64,000 nucleotides of DNA from Pseudorasbora parva (GCF_024679245.1 NC_090196.1:6596861-6660860), one strand, 5' to 3'; positions 10,036-22,235 are shown, counted from the stretch's first letter. Notes: generated by a model not told the origin, from the sequence alone. A program made the numbers and translations.

Positions 10036-11389
10036 TTACGTGAACTAAAGAATTAAAGAGAAAAAGGATAACCAAAGCAGATTTATTTTCACAGCTGCCC
10101 TTGCTCATATTTACCAGGGTTGCCAACATTAGTGGAGGGTAGATTTATTTTTTTTGGTGATGAAATCTAACCTTGACATTTCAAATTTGTGAGATTCAAC
10201 CCAAAACACCATTCTTTGTCACTTTCTTTCTCAATCTCTTTGTCTTGCTGATGCTACTTTTAGAGATGTGATGATATTTGGGCGTCCCAGTGTGCCCACA
10301 CAAAAGACACTGTACAACACTGTACGCACCTTCCCATGAACTCCCTGACTGGCCCATGATGAGCCGCTCGTGATGCCCATAATAATTAAGCAGATACAGA
10401 CAACACAACGGAGGAGCTGCAGAGAGATGGAGACCGTGTGACCAGCAGAGACATGCAAATAAACGCTCACACATAGGACCATTGGGGACACAGACTGACG
10501 GGGCCTGTTTCAGTTCTTTGGGGTTTATAATGAGATTAGGGCTGGTCATAATGAATGGCATTTCAAGGCTTGATGAGTATGTGGTTAAGGACTGGAATAC
10601 TAAGGAGAAAAATACAATTTCTACAAATGAACGGATGAAGAATTTTTTTTATAGACAAAGCAGTATAAAATGGTCAGGAGCCAAGTAGACAATCTCCCTA
10701 TACTAGGAATAACTAGGAATTAAAGTGTTTTATAATAGCACAATATGGCCCTAATGAGTCAAATGAATCACAGCTGTTATTGGGGTTATTTGTCTTTTTT
10801 AAGCATTAAATCTTCCGTCCCCATTCTTTGTAAGTGCATGGAAAAGAGCAAAATGGTTTGGAATGACTTCTGAGTGAGACAATTATGACAGAATATTCAT
10901 CTTTGGTTGAAATATTAATAAGCTTTTCAACTCTCAGTTTATCTTCAGAAGTCTGAAATAAATGTGGGGTATGTGGTTTAAAGGGATTGTTCACCAAAAT
11001 ATGAAAGTTCTGTCATAATTTACTCACACAAATGTTGTTCCAGACCTGTTTAATTTCTCTTTTTTGCTGTAGAACATAAAAGAAGATATTAAATTGTTGT
11101 AAAAGGAAAAGGCATGGCCTGTTCTGTTATGCGATCAACACTATCCCAGAATTCCAGCACCGAGGCGTTTGGGGCATTAAGGGCTGATGCCCTTGTGAGG
11201 CTTTTCTTTCAACCCGCCACCTTCAGTGTTTCTGGGAGTGGTAGCCTCCGGTTGAATTTCCCTCAATATCTTTATCAACAATCATACTGGAAAAGGGTGC
11301 TTGTGGCGATGAGAGAGAGCTGGAGGATGAGTGCTAGTGCTAATGATACACACCTGTCTCTTGTTTCAGTAATTGTATAATATACAGGT
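10036..11389. other. Intronic DNA with fragments of dispersed repeats
   Basis: Bases 10981-11030 (tttaaagggattgttcacc and following) resemble the terminus of a common fish non-autonomous DNA element; a similar start recurs at 44243. The open frames at 10196-10561 and 11114-11380 have no recognised motif. No exon was found. Confidence 0.4.
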
Positions 11390-12000
11390 TCAAGATGTTA
11401 ACACTTAAGATTGTCATGTCTCAACCTAATCTCAGGATTAGTTTGTCTTGATAGATCTGTAAGATGCATATTTTCATATAGAAACTCTACCCAAACCAGG
11501 AAGTTTCACAGCTTTGGTTTGCTTTTTGGGTGAAGCATACCAATATAAAGTTATTCCTTTCAGCCTAGCCTTGTTGTTTTGCACCTTAACAAACTTCTTG
11601 TATGAGACTCTGGCTCCATTGTGACTCCAGGGCATCTGTGTGGTGAATTACACAGACAGCTGGCTGTTACTGGCCCAGTCGGTGCAATTAGTGGTTTGGC
11701 ATTGAGACGATGTTCTCGCTTACTTTAGATTAAACCACAAGAAGAGTTTGTTTGGGAGGATTTTAACCATCTTTGACCATTTTGACCAGGCGTGTTTATT
11801 TCCCACATGGGTGGAGTCAATCCTTGATACTGTATTACCATCCGCCAACACCAGAAGAAGCTGTCTTGTGGTTACAGCCATTATAAGCTTGCTGCACATT
11901 AGACCATTCAGGTGGTGTTTGATTAGCATGAGGTTGTGCAACCCCCTATGGTTTTAAGGGCTAGGCTATTAACTGTGGGAAGACCCTAGTTTCTAACTCA
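11390..12000 (+). pseudogene. DIRS reverse transcriptase relic (copy A)
   Basis: Translated in shifting frames, this matches the RT of the element at 1-4876: MLTLKIV, DAYFHIE, GEAYQYKVIPFSLAL, LQGI..VNYTDSWLLLAQ and LNHKKSL appear in order. The catalytic YIDD box reads YTDS. The relic begins inside the RT domain, so its 5' part, including gag, is missing. Confidence 0.82.
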
Positions 12001-12379
12001 GCGTTCCATTCTGGGATAAAATTACCTTTGAAAAACTTTTGAATTGGACACCTCTCTTATATACTTGGGGACCATCCTGGATGGTCATACAGCTTGGGGT
12101 CTATGGGAAGGCCTTATATTTAATGGCACATGAAATGCCTGGAGATGAGGGCAATGTTTCAAGGGTTGATCCTTCATCCTTGGCTCCCAGACTTGAGGCG
12201 TTTTACAGGCATCATTACGACGGATGCCTCCCTCATATCTCCATTGGGGCTGGATATTATGGTTCAGCATAATTTGCCCCCAGTATGGGACCCTGATGCA
12301 TTGCCTCCGAAGCTCTGCTCTAGGGAGTTCTAGTGGGGGTATGGCAAGACAGAGTATGCCTGCAACTTGTAGCTCTCTT

Positions 12380-13075
12380 TTAGCCAGTCCACGTTTTGTT
12401 CTCGGACCTAGTGTCTCTCCTAGAAGGTCTTTCTCTGGAAACTCAGGTGCAGGGGTCGATCTTTTACCCTTGACCTGAGATTTGTAACCTGTGGGCTGGC
12501 CCCTGAGGGTGATCAGCTCATAGATCTTAACTGGGATTTTTGAGAACATGTTTAGCCCTAGATCTCCCTCTACAAGGAATTATATCCTCTGAAGTGGCAT
12601 CCTTTTTGCATTGTGGTGTGATCAGCACCACTTGGACCCAGTGCTAGAGCAGTGGGACCCTACCTGGTATCTAGTTTCTTGCACTTACCATTGGTGTCAG
12701 CCTGTAATAAGTTTATGAATCTCAAAGTATCTCTTTTATTGTCGATAGCATCGCTCAAAAGAGTAGGAAACTTGCAGGCACTTTAAGTAGCTGTGTCATG
12801 CTTAGATTTTGCCCCTGGATTGGTTAAAGCCATTGCAGCCAAGGAAGTAATTGCACCCTCGGAAAGATTATAATCTGAAGGTGCCTTCTCCAACCTTTCA
12901 TCCTGTTATCCTTCTCCCTTTGCCATTTGAACTCACCGGAGCAATAAGAGGCTTTCAGATTTATTTTGCCAATGAGACGCATGGTTTGGCTTTGCCTTTA
13001 GGCATTAGAGCCCACTCTACTGGGAGTATGGCTTTTTCTAAGGTGCTATCCAAGGGTGCATGAAGGTAATGCTTC
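12380..13075 (+). pseudogene. DIRS methyltransferase-like end and tyrosine recombinase relic (copy A)
   Basis: After about 380 bp of poorly aligned sequence, the end of the methyltransferase-like region (near 12380-12500) runs into the recombinase start (LYPLKW at about 12580). The recombinase core follows: LKVSLLLSIASLKRVGNLQAL and CLDFAPGLVKA at 12715-12835, and GIRAHSTGSMAFSKVLSKGA at 13003-13060. The first catalytic Arg remains, but the Arg of HxxR is Gly, and the Tyr segment is lost. Confidence 0.82.
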
Positions 13076-13195
13076 CATAGAAAGGAATTATACATTGCGT
13101 TAGTTTGCCATACTTCGTGCATGCCTGCGTGGCTCCTAAGCGTCATCACCTGACCACCATTGACCAGTAGAATTGACATGCTTTTACATTACATG

Positions 13196-13235
13196 CTTCA
13201 GACACCAGTGCACACTGAAGGTGTTCCTGTAGGGT
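13196..13235 (+). repeat. DIRS copy A terminal repeat, left part
   Basis: The stretch cagacaccagtgcacactga and following aligns with the start of the right terminal repeat at 29120-29160. It is interrupted after about 13235 and resumes at about 15037. Confidence 0.6.
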
Positions 13236-13639
13236 TAATGTGGCAGAGGGGGCATGGTTTCATGAGGTTTGTAGCGGAAGAGAGGTAAAGGAGCTGAGCG
13301 GTGAGTAAGTAGGTCAAGTGCAGATGATGAACATCTGTGTCTGATTGCAGTAATTGGCATGGAGAGACCGCATATAAGCCACTTTGGGAAAAGAAAAAGG
13401 AGAGAGAGAGTTTGGACTGGGACTGCGCACATGCCTGAGTGCCTGTGAGACCTGGGGAGAGGGACAGGTTTGGAGAGAGCAGGGAAGGGGGAAGGAGAAG
13501 AGAGAGACGCCGAAGGAAGAGGCTTGTTGACCCCGTGGCACGCCACCATTTGGTCCTCCGCCAGCTGGATGGCCTAATACAGCAACGTCGGGCGGTGGCA
13601 TTGGACCCACTGTGCGGTCTTCCTTGGAAGCCGCGCCAC

Positions 13640-14066
13640 AAATGATTCCCTCAACGTTGCTTCTGTCGGCCATCAGCCACTTGCAGCATTAGTCCCGGAG
13701 CTGTTGCACGAACGCGAAGGGCCAGCCGGACTCATCAAGAGCCAGGGTCCGGAACTGCTGGCAATGTTGTTCTGGGGTCCGGCCGACCCGCCGAAGGATG
13801 GCGCGCTTCAGGTCGTCGTTGACTAGGAGTTACTGGACTGGCAGTTGGTGGGCGGCTACCTGTGAATCTCCGGATAACAGCGGCAGGAGCCGCATCGGCC
13901 AGTCCATCTGGTCCCATTCCCTGGCCTTGGCGGACTTCTCGAAGGGGTCGATGAACACCTCTGGGTCATCTTGCGGACCCATTTTGGCGAGAGGCACGGC
14001 GGTGGTCAAGTCTGTGGTCAAATCTCCCGGTCCGGAGGAGGGGGGGATTCCGGAGGAGCGCCTCAA
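13640..14066 (-). pseudogene. Gypsy-type gag fragment, SCAN-like
   Basis: On the minus strand, KMGPQDDPEVFIDPFEKS, WPMRLLPLLSGDSQVAAHQL and then LLVNDDLKRAILRRVGRTPEQ with FRTLALDESGWPFAFVQQL form the capsid-like/SCAN-related domain common in fish Ty3/gypsy gag proteins. A frame change lies between 13917 and 13830. There is no ATG with a full N-terminus and no protease or RT. It sits between inverted LTR-like repeats. Confidence 0.75.
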
Positions 14067-14189
14067 AACGCTTCTGCTGCTCCTCCCTCACGGCCAGCAG
14101 GTCTTAGTGATGTTCCTGGTGAAGACAGGCGAGCGACGGAACAATGTCCGCAAGTGGCGTTCTTGGAGTGGAGTGGAGTGGAGGTCTGC

Positions 14190-14563
14190 ATGGTGGTGGC
14201 AATCTTCTTTGCAATCCGTCCTTCGGATGAGACGTTAAACCGAGGTCCCGACTCTCTGTGGTCGTTAAAAATCCCAGGATGTCCGTCGATAAAAGAGTAG
14301 GGGTGTAACCCCGGCATCCTGGCCAAATTTGCCCACTGGCCTCTGTCCATCATGGCCTCCTAATAATCCCCATATAATGATTGGCTTAATCACTCGGTCT
14401 CCTCTCCACCAATCAGCTGGTGTGTGGTGAGCGTTCTGGCGCAATATGGCTGCCGTCGCATCATCCAGGTGGATGCTGCACATTGGTGGTGGCTGAGGAG
14501 ATTCCCCCCTTCTATATGTATAGCGCTTTGGGTGTCTAGAAAAGCGCTATATAAATCTAATGA

Positions 14564-14633
<70 letters not shown>

Positions 14634-14635
14634 CT
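14190..14635 (+). mobile_element. SINE3-type body and tail with (ATT)n end
   Basis: The segment from tccttcggatgagacg through cctctgtccatcatggcctc, accaatcagctggtgtgtgg and gcaatatggctgccgtcgca to agcgctatataaat and a (ATT)n tract matches the SINE at 58380-58802, which is in the opposite orientation. The 5S-like head is absent here. The tract at 14568-14631 is a pure trinucleotide repeat. Confidence 0.8.
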
Positions 14636-15036
14636 TCCCGAGTTTCAGTACCAGTGAAGTTCAGTTCGTTCTCTTTTGTGGGGGAGGAAGGAAGAAGAAG
14701 GGGTTGGCATGACTGGGACTTGCAACTTTATTACTCAAAATTCAGATACGAACACAACAGGCGCACATGGGATAAAATATATAAAAACATAACATAAAAT
14801 ACACTCAGAACTTCTTTAGCTCGATCACTCGGTTTCCACTTTGGTCTCTCAGGCAGGCACGTGCGCAGTCCAAGTCCAACCCCCCCCAAGCAGCTTATAT
14901 GTGGTCTCTCCATGCCAATTAGACACAGGTGTTCATCATCTGCACTTGACCTACTTACTCACCGCTAGGCTCCGTTCCCTCTCTCCCGCTACAGACCTCA
15001 CAACACACGGCCCCTCCGCCTGAGTCAACCACCATG

Positions 15037-15090
15037 ATGTAGCATCTAATTCCCTTCTTGGGAAACCACGTCACATGCATAACCTGAGAC
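15037..15090 (+). repeat. DIRS copy A terminal repeat, right part
   Basis: The stretch from gtagcatctaattccctt to cataacctgagaca matches the right terminal repeat of the first element (4826-4874), including the ending acctgagac. It resumes the repeat broken at 13235. Confidence 0.7.
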
Positions 15091-17129
15091 ATATTTATTA
15101 ATAGTTGGTGTTGTGAGCCTCATATTGAGAACCAGACATGCATTATTGATCAAACAAATTACATTAAGACATACTGTATGTCTGTTAAAAAAGAGCTGGT
15201 TGGCTATTACCTTCCTTCATTTGATTCAAACTCTCAGTTTAATGAAGCAATGTTTGTAAACAATGTCTCATTTGCTGCTGATGTTTTGTGTTTACTGGGA
15301 CATTAAACTGAGCTGCAGTGGCATGATTGAGCACAGGGATTTATGGGGGATTTAGAGTTCTTCTCTCAATCTGATCTGGCCTGAGTAGGCAGTCATTATT
15401 AATTTATTAACATAAAATCCTACTTGCAAGACCAGCCTTAATCAGCAGAAAACCACAAGAGCAGGCAGACAAGAAAGCCAAATGAGAAGGGCATGAGCGT
15501 GACATTAAAATAAGAGGACTAACAGAGAGATTGGAGGGGCGCATATTCTGTTAAAAAGGTCAAATAAAACTAACACAGCTCTTTAAATATTTACTAGCAG
15601 AAAGTTATTGACAAAAAATGTAGATTCATGTACTAGTCCTCTGTCTGTCTGTCTGTCTGTCTGTATTTGACAGCTTTTTGTCATAATTTTCCTGGAAATT
15701 AAGTGTCGGAATTATTACAATTATAATTATTATTATTATAATTTGTCATGAAAATGATGTCACAATGTATACATTCTTGAGCTGTTTGTCTGACAAAAAA
15801 AAAAAACTACTACAGTCTACAGTCTTTTTAATAACTGTTACTGGGGGAAAAAAATGATGGGTTTTTAAAAAAGATTAGAGGACATAATATATAATTTTTT
15901 TATATGATATGGATAGATCATAGAGACCAGAGTGAGGAAAAAATGAGCTTGACATTTTGATGAAGATGGTTTCAGGGGTGATTTAGCTGACCTCTTACCC
16001 ATCTTAGACTTCCCATCCTCATACTTTGTGCGCTGTAGTACATGATGTACTATTCTGCTTCTGGTTGAGTTTGAGAAAAACGTCTCTCTGTTGTTGATGG
16101 TAAAACTACAAGAAAATAAAGTACATTTTTTTAATACACAAATATGTTGTAGCTTGCATGCATCCGTCTTCTATACTGAATACAGTAAAAATGAATACGC
16201 TACAGCAGCCTAGAAATCATCACTCTCTGTTTATTTAGAATTATTTATATAGAGAGAGATATTAAGTATGTCAGAGTAAATATCAAAATAAAGAGGATTG
16301 CAGCTGACCCAACACATCAAGCTCAGAGCAGATTGCGTGGATTAGTACTCCCAGCTGTCTCAGTATACAGACAAAAACTCATACATTAAAGTTGGGCTTC
16401 TTTTCCTTAAAGAATCTCACAGAACCTATAAATAACATGTTCAGGTCATGTTGCACCTCAAAATCAAACGATCAAAAGAAAGGAATATTAATTCAAACTT
16501 TTGGTTGCACTTTATTTTAGAGTACATGCACTTACGTATACGTACCTAATAAAGTACTGGGTGAAATACGGTAACTTACATGAGGTAAAGGGGTGGTTCC
16601 ATGTTTTTTTTCTAGGCTTGGTTGTGTTTATGGGGCGCAATATAATACTTAACTTAGTCTTAATACTTCTTCTTTTTTAAAACGCCGTGTTTTTCTTATA
16701 TTTGACCTTTATTCCACGCCGCTGTCTCCACTGTTCTTTGAACGGCTCATCTGCTTCCTGCTTCTATGAAGCCCATCCCTCCGAAAAACACAATGGTCTT
16801 AGATTGGTTAGATGGCCAAATGTAGTTTCAAGTATTTTTATTGGCTGATTTAGTGGTTACTCTAAAGTGAAAATAAATAAACAAATAAAAAAGGTCAAGT
16901 ATACAGTATTGCCACATTATTTTAGTATTTGTTGTATTACATTTAATTAAAGTAAGAATCAATTTAAATCACCACTTAAACTAGTGAGAATTTTAAAACT
17001 TGATTGGATGGACTACAATAAACATTTAGAGATGCGCTTCAAATACAAAGCAATAAAAAATTATTTAAAAAATGTGAAAAAGGATCTTCAATCAGTGTTG
17101 TTATTGCTAAATGAAAACACACTTTCAGG
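15091..17129. other. Intronic DNA with small repeats
   Basis: A (TCTG)n tract lies at about 15640-15663. Bases 16584-16606 (gtaaaggggtggttccatg) resemble the end of a piggyBac-like fish element; a reverse-complement end of that kind occurs at 20127-20142. No exon or intact element was seen. Confidence 0.4.
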
Positions 17130-18152
17130 TCCTGCTCTACCAGCCCTGTCTATTTTCTCTTTGGTTAATGCTGGTTCCTACGATTGCTGCAGGACAAGCA
17201 TGTGCTGGTCCGGATGGACAACACATTGTCCACTGCGTACATCAAACATAAAGGTGGTCTACACTCCCGTTGTATGTCGCAACTCACCCATCATCTCCTT
17301 CGCTTCGTGCCATTCACAGTCCAGGCAAGCTCTATCATGCAGCCAACTTACTCCCACAAGAGTTCACATTCCCAGGAGAGTGAGCGGGAGGACGAAGAGC
17401 AGGTCTTGATGTTTGCATCTAACTGACACAACCGGACCTGGTTTTCATCCCTGATGCTCCTTCACGGCAGCCCCTCCTTGGCGGATTCCCATGAGGAAGG
17501 ACCTAATTGTCAGGGATGGGGCACCATATGGCACTCGCGTTCAGACCTCTGGAACCTCCGCTTGTTGTCTCAGGATGGGACAAGGAGGTCTAAAGTGACC
17601 TATGGTAGGCACTATCACTTTGTCAAGAGCCCCGTCTACAAGGTGAGCTTTGAAGCCTGTTTGTTGATTGGTGTTCTCACCAAGAAGATCCCTGTAAATG
17701 CCGAAGGCTTTCTCCCTCCACCCTGAAAGTGTAAATTGCCACTGTAACCACACATCATGATGCAGTAGAGACGGTAAGTCAGTGGGAAAGCACAACCTGG
17801 TCATCAAGGTCAACCCTCCCTGTTCTCACCTCATTCCCTCTTGGGACCTCTCTCTGGTCTTATCAGCCTTACAGAGAGCGCCCTTTGAGCCACTGCAGTC
17901 AGTTGAGCTTAAGATCCTGTCTCTTAAGACAGCGCTCCTGACTGCGCTCACATCCATTAAGAAAGTATGGGAACTCCGCATAATTTCGGTCAACAAAACT
18001 TGCCTAGAATTCGGGCTGGCCAACTCTCATGTAATCCTTAGCCCCCCAGGCTGTATCAGTGCCCAAAGTTCCCAGCACTCCTTTCAGGGAGCAGGTGTTG
18101 AACTTGCGCTGCCCCCAGAGGAGGCAGACCCAGCCCTTGCATTGCCCTGTCC
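17130..18152 (+). pseudogene. DIRS RNase H and recombinase relic (copy B), first part
   Basis: The RNase H strand reads DKHVLVRMDNTLSTAYIKHK at 17184-17250. A decayed methyltransferase-like stretch follows, then the recombinase core at about 17835-18050: SWDLSLVLSAL, APFEPLQSVELKILSLKTAL and KKVWELRIISVNKTCLEFG. The first catalytic Arg appears as Lys (SIKK). The relic is split at 18152 by a hAT element and resumes at 19111. Confidence 0.8.
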
Positions 18153-19102
18153 CAGAGTCCTGCACGGGTCCATTTTTGGAGACCCGCCCCCGCCCGTACC
18201 CGCAAGGTTTAACACCAGATCCGACCCTTGACCCGTGAAAATATTAAAATTAAATCCGTACCCGCCCAGACCCGTTAATATTTGGCCCGTTACCCGACCC
18301 GTGCCCGCGATAAATCACACACGCTAAAACATTCAAATTAAAATGCTTTATTTTTTATCCTGCACCTCTCTCAACATCAACAGCGTCATGAATGGGCTAC
18401 AGGTGAAACAGGCAAAAGTGCCTTTAAAGACTCGTTGTCAACAATTTCATATAGCTACTCCACTCACCAACTTTACTTTTACTTCATCCATTGCTACTCC
18501 TGCAACGCTCGCTTCATCTGCGCTACGAGAGGCATCAACAAAAGTTTCAATGTCGCAGTGGTGGTGACGTGATGGGTCAAATGGCATATCGCTGTTGCGT
18601 GTATGTGTAATGGTAATTTGGACATAGAAATTGTAATAGCCTACAATATGTTCGATGGGGGAAGAAGGAGGCGGGAACCAGCGAACATTTAAAAGACTTT
18701 AACCAAACAAAACGAAAGTAACGTGGGCAGCCCCTCATGGACATCTGCCAAGCGCACACACATAATAAAATGTAAACAACTCAACGTCAAATCCAGGTCT
18801 GGTGATCTCTCGTCCTTATATGCTTCCGAACTCCCTCAGTGGGCTCGAGACCGGTGTGGCTCGCAGGTGACGCTCATTCACAATCACGCCCTGGTCTCGC
18901 TCTCGCTCTCTTTCTCTCTCTCTCGTTCACTTTGCCACAGAAATATTGGACTTATTTTTCATCCGCCAATCCGCGCAACTACCCGCCCGTACAGAGTTAA
19001 TTATCTGCCCGCATCCCCGCCCGTGAATTTTATAAATGTCACAATCCACCCGTTTTAGCCACTTTTATGCGGGTACCCGCGGATGCAGGTTGCAGGACTC
19101 TG
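18153..19102. mobile_element. Non-autonomous hAT element, copy 1
   Basis: The element begins cagagtcctgcacgggtcc and ends tgcaggactctg, giving 12-bp inverted ends, and is flanked by a perfect 8-bp duplication (ccctgtcc at 18145-18152 and 19103-19110), the hAT signature. Subterminal DNA is full of acccg/cccgt motifs. A second copy of 948 bp lies at 62082-63029 with its own duplication. A 74-codon frame shared by both copies (18343-18567 here) has no motif I recognise, and no transposase domain was identified. The insertion interrupts DIRS copy B. Confidence 0.9.
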
Positions 19103-19110
19103 CCCTGTCC

Positions 19111-19215
19111 CGTCCATGCCCTGCATTTGTATGTGGCCCACCCACAGATCTTCAGAACCTCAAAACAACTGTTTGTCTGCTTTGGAGGCCAGCAGAAGGT
19201 AATTGGCCCATTGGA
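19111..19215 (+). pseudogene. DIRS recombinase relic (copy B), second part
   Basis: Translation gives LHLYVAHPQIFRTSKQLFVC and FGGQQK, matching the recombinase segment ALDTYVHRAALWRKSEQLFVC of the first element. It continues directly from 18152 once the hAT element and one duplication are disregarded. Confidence 0.75.
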
Positions 19216-20653
19216 TAGTGGACGCTAGGGCTGTGACGGTGGCAGCTTTTTACCACCGCGGTGGTCTAAGGCTGCCCTGGTGAACATGACAACCGCACCA
19301 CTGTAGCACCGGTGGTGGTCGGCCAAACAATTTTTTTTTTTGTATGTGAATGCTGTTTTACGTGAATATTATGACATGAGTGAAGAACAACGCTTTATTT
19401 ACAAAATAATAGGTTCGCAATTAAATGTTTCCTCACAGCTATGGAAACATAACTTTCATGCTGAACGAGATACTTCATTTACGGTCTCTCAAAATGTCCA
19501 GTAGAATAAAATGGAGTAACCCTATTGTGAAATTCATGGAAAAATGGGGTTACCAGATTGCAAAACGCAAAGCTTAAATTTGGCTCACCTCACAATTTCT
19601 ACGTCTCTCGTTCGGCATCAATGTTATGTTACAATACAGGATTCGCACAACCGCTTGTCCTGAAAGATGGAGCAGTTCCAACTTTAAAAACAGAAGCTCA
19701 TTTATACTTAACGTTATCTGACAAACATTCTTATTCTTTGATTTTTGATCAGCTTTTATGTGTTGTTTATCTATATGTTTGTTTATCTACAGGGATGCTA
19801 AACATAGTTCTGTGTTTGATTTGGCTACTATAGTAAAGCCAATGCTTAGTGTCCGTTTTGGGTTAATATTTCTTGCGACAGATACGTGCACTAGGCAGTT
19901 AGTGAATCACAACATAGCTGGGCCAGCTAACCAATCAGAGCCCATTGCGTATTTTTGAGGGACCAGCTTCATAGAACCGGGAAACCATCAGACAGTTTTT
20001 ACAAGGAGGGACAGTGCAGTGTATAATAAAGGTAAAATATATGAAAAATAATGCAATTCTTTTTAAACCGAAGCATGAACACATTACAGTGCACCCCAAA
20101 AATACAATCAAGCATTCGAAGGAATGTGTTTTACCACCCCTTTAAAGTTATGAAAAGAAAAAATAAACCCTACTTCCAAATTCCAATATTTCTGCGCATA
20201 CAAAACCTCTGTCCGACCTAAAATAAACCCTGAATAATAGCACTTCCTTAACAAATAAACTCTATTGCCCCAGGACACAGTAATTTATGAGGTCATGTAT
20301 TTAATTGGATCTCTGATCTGTAAAGTGGATGTCAGCAAACAGTGACTTGTGCATTCACAAATAGTCATCAAGTTCAAGTACATCAAGTTCATGGTCTAAA
20401 AGTGCTTTCATCATAAAATCTGCTATAAAATGGTCAGCTGAGGCTGAATTCTGTTCATTTGTTGATGAAGGTTGCAGGATTGTGGTCTCAGCTTCAGGAT
20501 TCAGCTTCAGATTGCAGCTATTCAATTACAGTATCATATTTCCAGAAACCAAAATGTGTCATCCAATGACATTTCTGTTCTGTCATAAAGTAGGTCTATA
20601 TGAAATTAGTTGAGTAAACATGAGATTTGGTTATAACAAGGACAGAAACATAC
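19216..20653. other. Intronic DNA with hAT-like and piggyBac-like ends
   Basis: Bases 19225-19320 carry a palindrome-rich start (ctagggctgtgacggtgg, accaccgcggtggt) typical of a fish hAT-like terminus, but no matching right end was found. Bases 20070-20142 end in ttaccacccctttaaag, a piggyBac-like terminus at a TTAA. The next ano3 exon was searched for on the minus strand and not seen. Confidence 0.4.
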
Positions 20654-20788
20654 TGGTGCACTCTGGCCCTGCTGAAGGGGGCGGTGTAGCAGTCGGTTTC
20701 TTCCAGATCTGGTAATGCCTCTTTATCCAGTTTCATAGGGTTCCTGGGCAGCCAGCTCTTCAACTGACGAAATCTCAGCTGAAATTGA
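20654..20788 (-). CDS. ano3: ano3 coding exon, last one in window
   Basis: This 135-bp exon after ctacag encodes FRQLKSWLPRNPMKLDKEAL followed by PDLEETDCYTAPFSRARVH, then the donor CA|gtatgt. The PDLEE.DCYTAPFSRARIHHF block is diagnostic of the ANO3/ANO4 branch. The phase joins correctly to the 45-bp exon. The exons for the rest of the cytoplasmic domain and all ten membrane segments were not found in 1-20653 and should lie further left. The frame, catalytic context and splice sites look intact, so the gene is probably functional. Confidence 0.93.
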
Positions 20789-21176
20789 CTGTAGACATAC
20801 ATTTCATTAGAATTTGTCCAAAAAAAATTGGTATTTCCTCCAATAAATGACAGGTATTATAATGTAGTTTCTCCATTTCAAACTCACAGTACCTTCTTGA
20901 GTTAAATTCTTTTTTGGTGCAAATTAAATCAAGCCTGTTTAACTCAGAGGTGATTTAGTCCCTGAGATGCACAACAAATATCAAGCTGATTAATTTAATT
21001 TAAAAAAAAAAAAAAATTCCCCACAGCTACAGTCTGACTCAAATTAAAGTTCACATTAATTAACTATTAGAAGTACTGGGTTCTAGACTATAATGGAAAT
21101 TAAATGAAATCATTAACTAACTACCAGCCATATATGTGGAAACACAGAACAGGAAGAACTACCAGCAATTTCTTAC
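20789..21176. other. ano3 intron, nothing seen
   Basis: This is a 388-bp AT-rich intron with ctacag and gtaag splice ends. It contains a short poly-A tract at 21001-21015 and no other feature. Confidence 0.7.
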
Positions 21177-21221
21177 CTTCCCATGTTTTTTTTCTTCCAG
21201 TCTGTGAAGTAACACTTTTTC
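21177..21221 (-). CDS. ano3: ano3 short coding exon
   Basis: This 45-bp exon between tttacag and GGAAG|gtaag encodes KKCYFTDWKKKNMG, continuing MPFR from the previous exon; ANO3 reads RKKCY.TD..SKSMG at this point. The intron between the two exons is only 83 bp. Confidence 0.9.
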
Positions 21222-21304
21222 CTGTAAAATTCACATATCATATAATCACATTGAATTGACATACAGTATGAAGTTGAGCACAGTACAATGACAGTGAGCT
21301 GTAC

Positions 21305-21405
21305 CTGAAGGGCATTCTGATATTCATTTGCTCTGCATATTTACACAGCGTGTCCCATGGGGCATGAATCTTCACAAACAGGATATCACTGTTGGTTAAT
21401 GAGGG
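21305..21405 (-). CDS. ano3: ano3 coding exon, [13 protein letters not shown] segment
   Basis: This 101-bp exon follows gacag and ends TTCAG|gtacag. It encodes [20 protein letters not shown] then [13 protein letters not shown]. The motif K(I/L)[12 protein letters not shown] is highly conserved in anoctamins. It starts in phase 0 after the 32.5-kb exon and ends two bases into a codon. The intron before it, about 11 kb, contains the non-autonomous DIRS element, the DIRS gag relic C and other repeats. Confidence 0.93.
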
Positions 21406-21854
<449 letters not shown>

Positions 21855-21931
21855 GGGATTAGGGTTATATTTATTTCTGTTTAGTTTCATTGATTTTTGT
21901 TTTTTTTGGTTTGGTTTTTATTGTTCCCATT

Positions 21932-22235
21932 TTGCCTGTGTTCCTCCTGGGCTGAATCCGAAATCGCCCCCCAAACCCTCAATCACTATTCCCTACGTTA
22001 GTCCACTAATAAAGTTCACTTAAGGGAGTGAAAGAAAACATGTGAGTGAACTCAGACAGCTGTGTGTGTACATCAGCTGTACACTCGTTATTGTGGTGCA
22101 TTGTGGGATTGAATGAGTGCACTCAATAACGTCTACTATGGTTTCGGACACAATACAAATGGCTGTCCCTTCAAAAAATGACCTATTTAAGGGTGTAGGG
22201 GGCGATTTCGGATTCAGCCCAGGAACACAGGCAAG
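21932..22235. mobile_element. Miniature inverted-repeat DNA transposon
   Basis: The arms 21932-21972 and 22196-22235 are inverted repeats of about 40 bp (gggctgaatccgaaatcgcc and its complement, extended by ttgcctgtgttcc) with one small indel. The middle has no coding potential. The flanking sequence (22236-22440: cacctgttcttatttctg, gtgtatttaaaccc) resembles a fish LTR, so the MITE may sit inside an old LTR. Confidence 0.75.

Larger units (their letters stand above)
13236..15036 (-). mobile_element. gag fragment between inverted LTR-like repeats, inserted in a DIRS end
   Basis: Bases 13238-13450 and 14640-15025 match each other in opposite orientation over about 180 bp. The shared block runs from a TG-containing end through tgtagcgg and gtgagtaagtaggtcaagtg to catataag and ggactgcgcac. 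The right copy, read on the minus strand, looks like an LTR: a TATA-like cacatataag near 14900 and an aataaa near 14725. Between them lies a minus-strand SCAN-like gag fragment and a SINE. LTR retrotransposons carry direct, not inverted, repeats, so this is either a rearranged LTR element or two LTR insertions head to head. The whole block splits the terminal repeat of DIRS copy A. No clear target duplication was read. Confidence 0.65.

Noticed and set aside
18343..18567. 74-codon ORF conserved between the two hAT copies as a host gene
   Set aside because: Both copies lie inside elements with 8-bp duplications, so similarity is by descent of the element; no domain was recognised.
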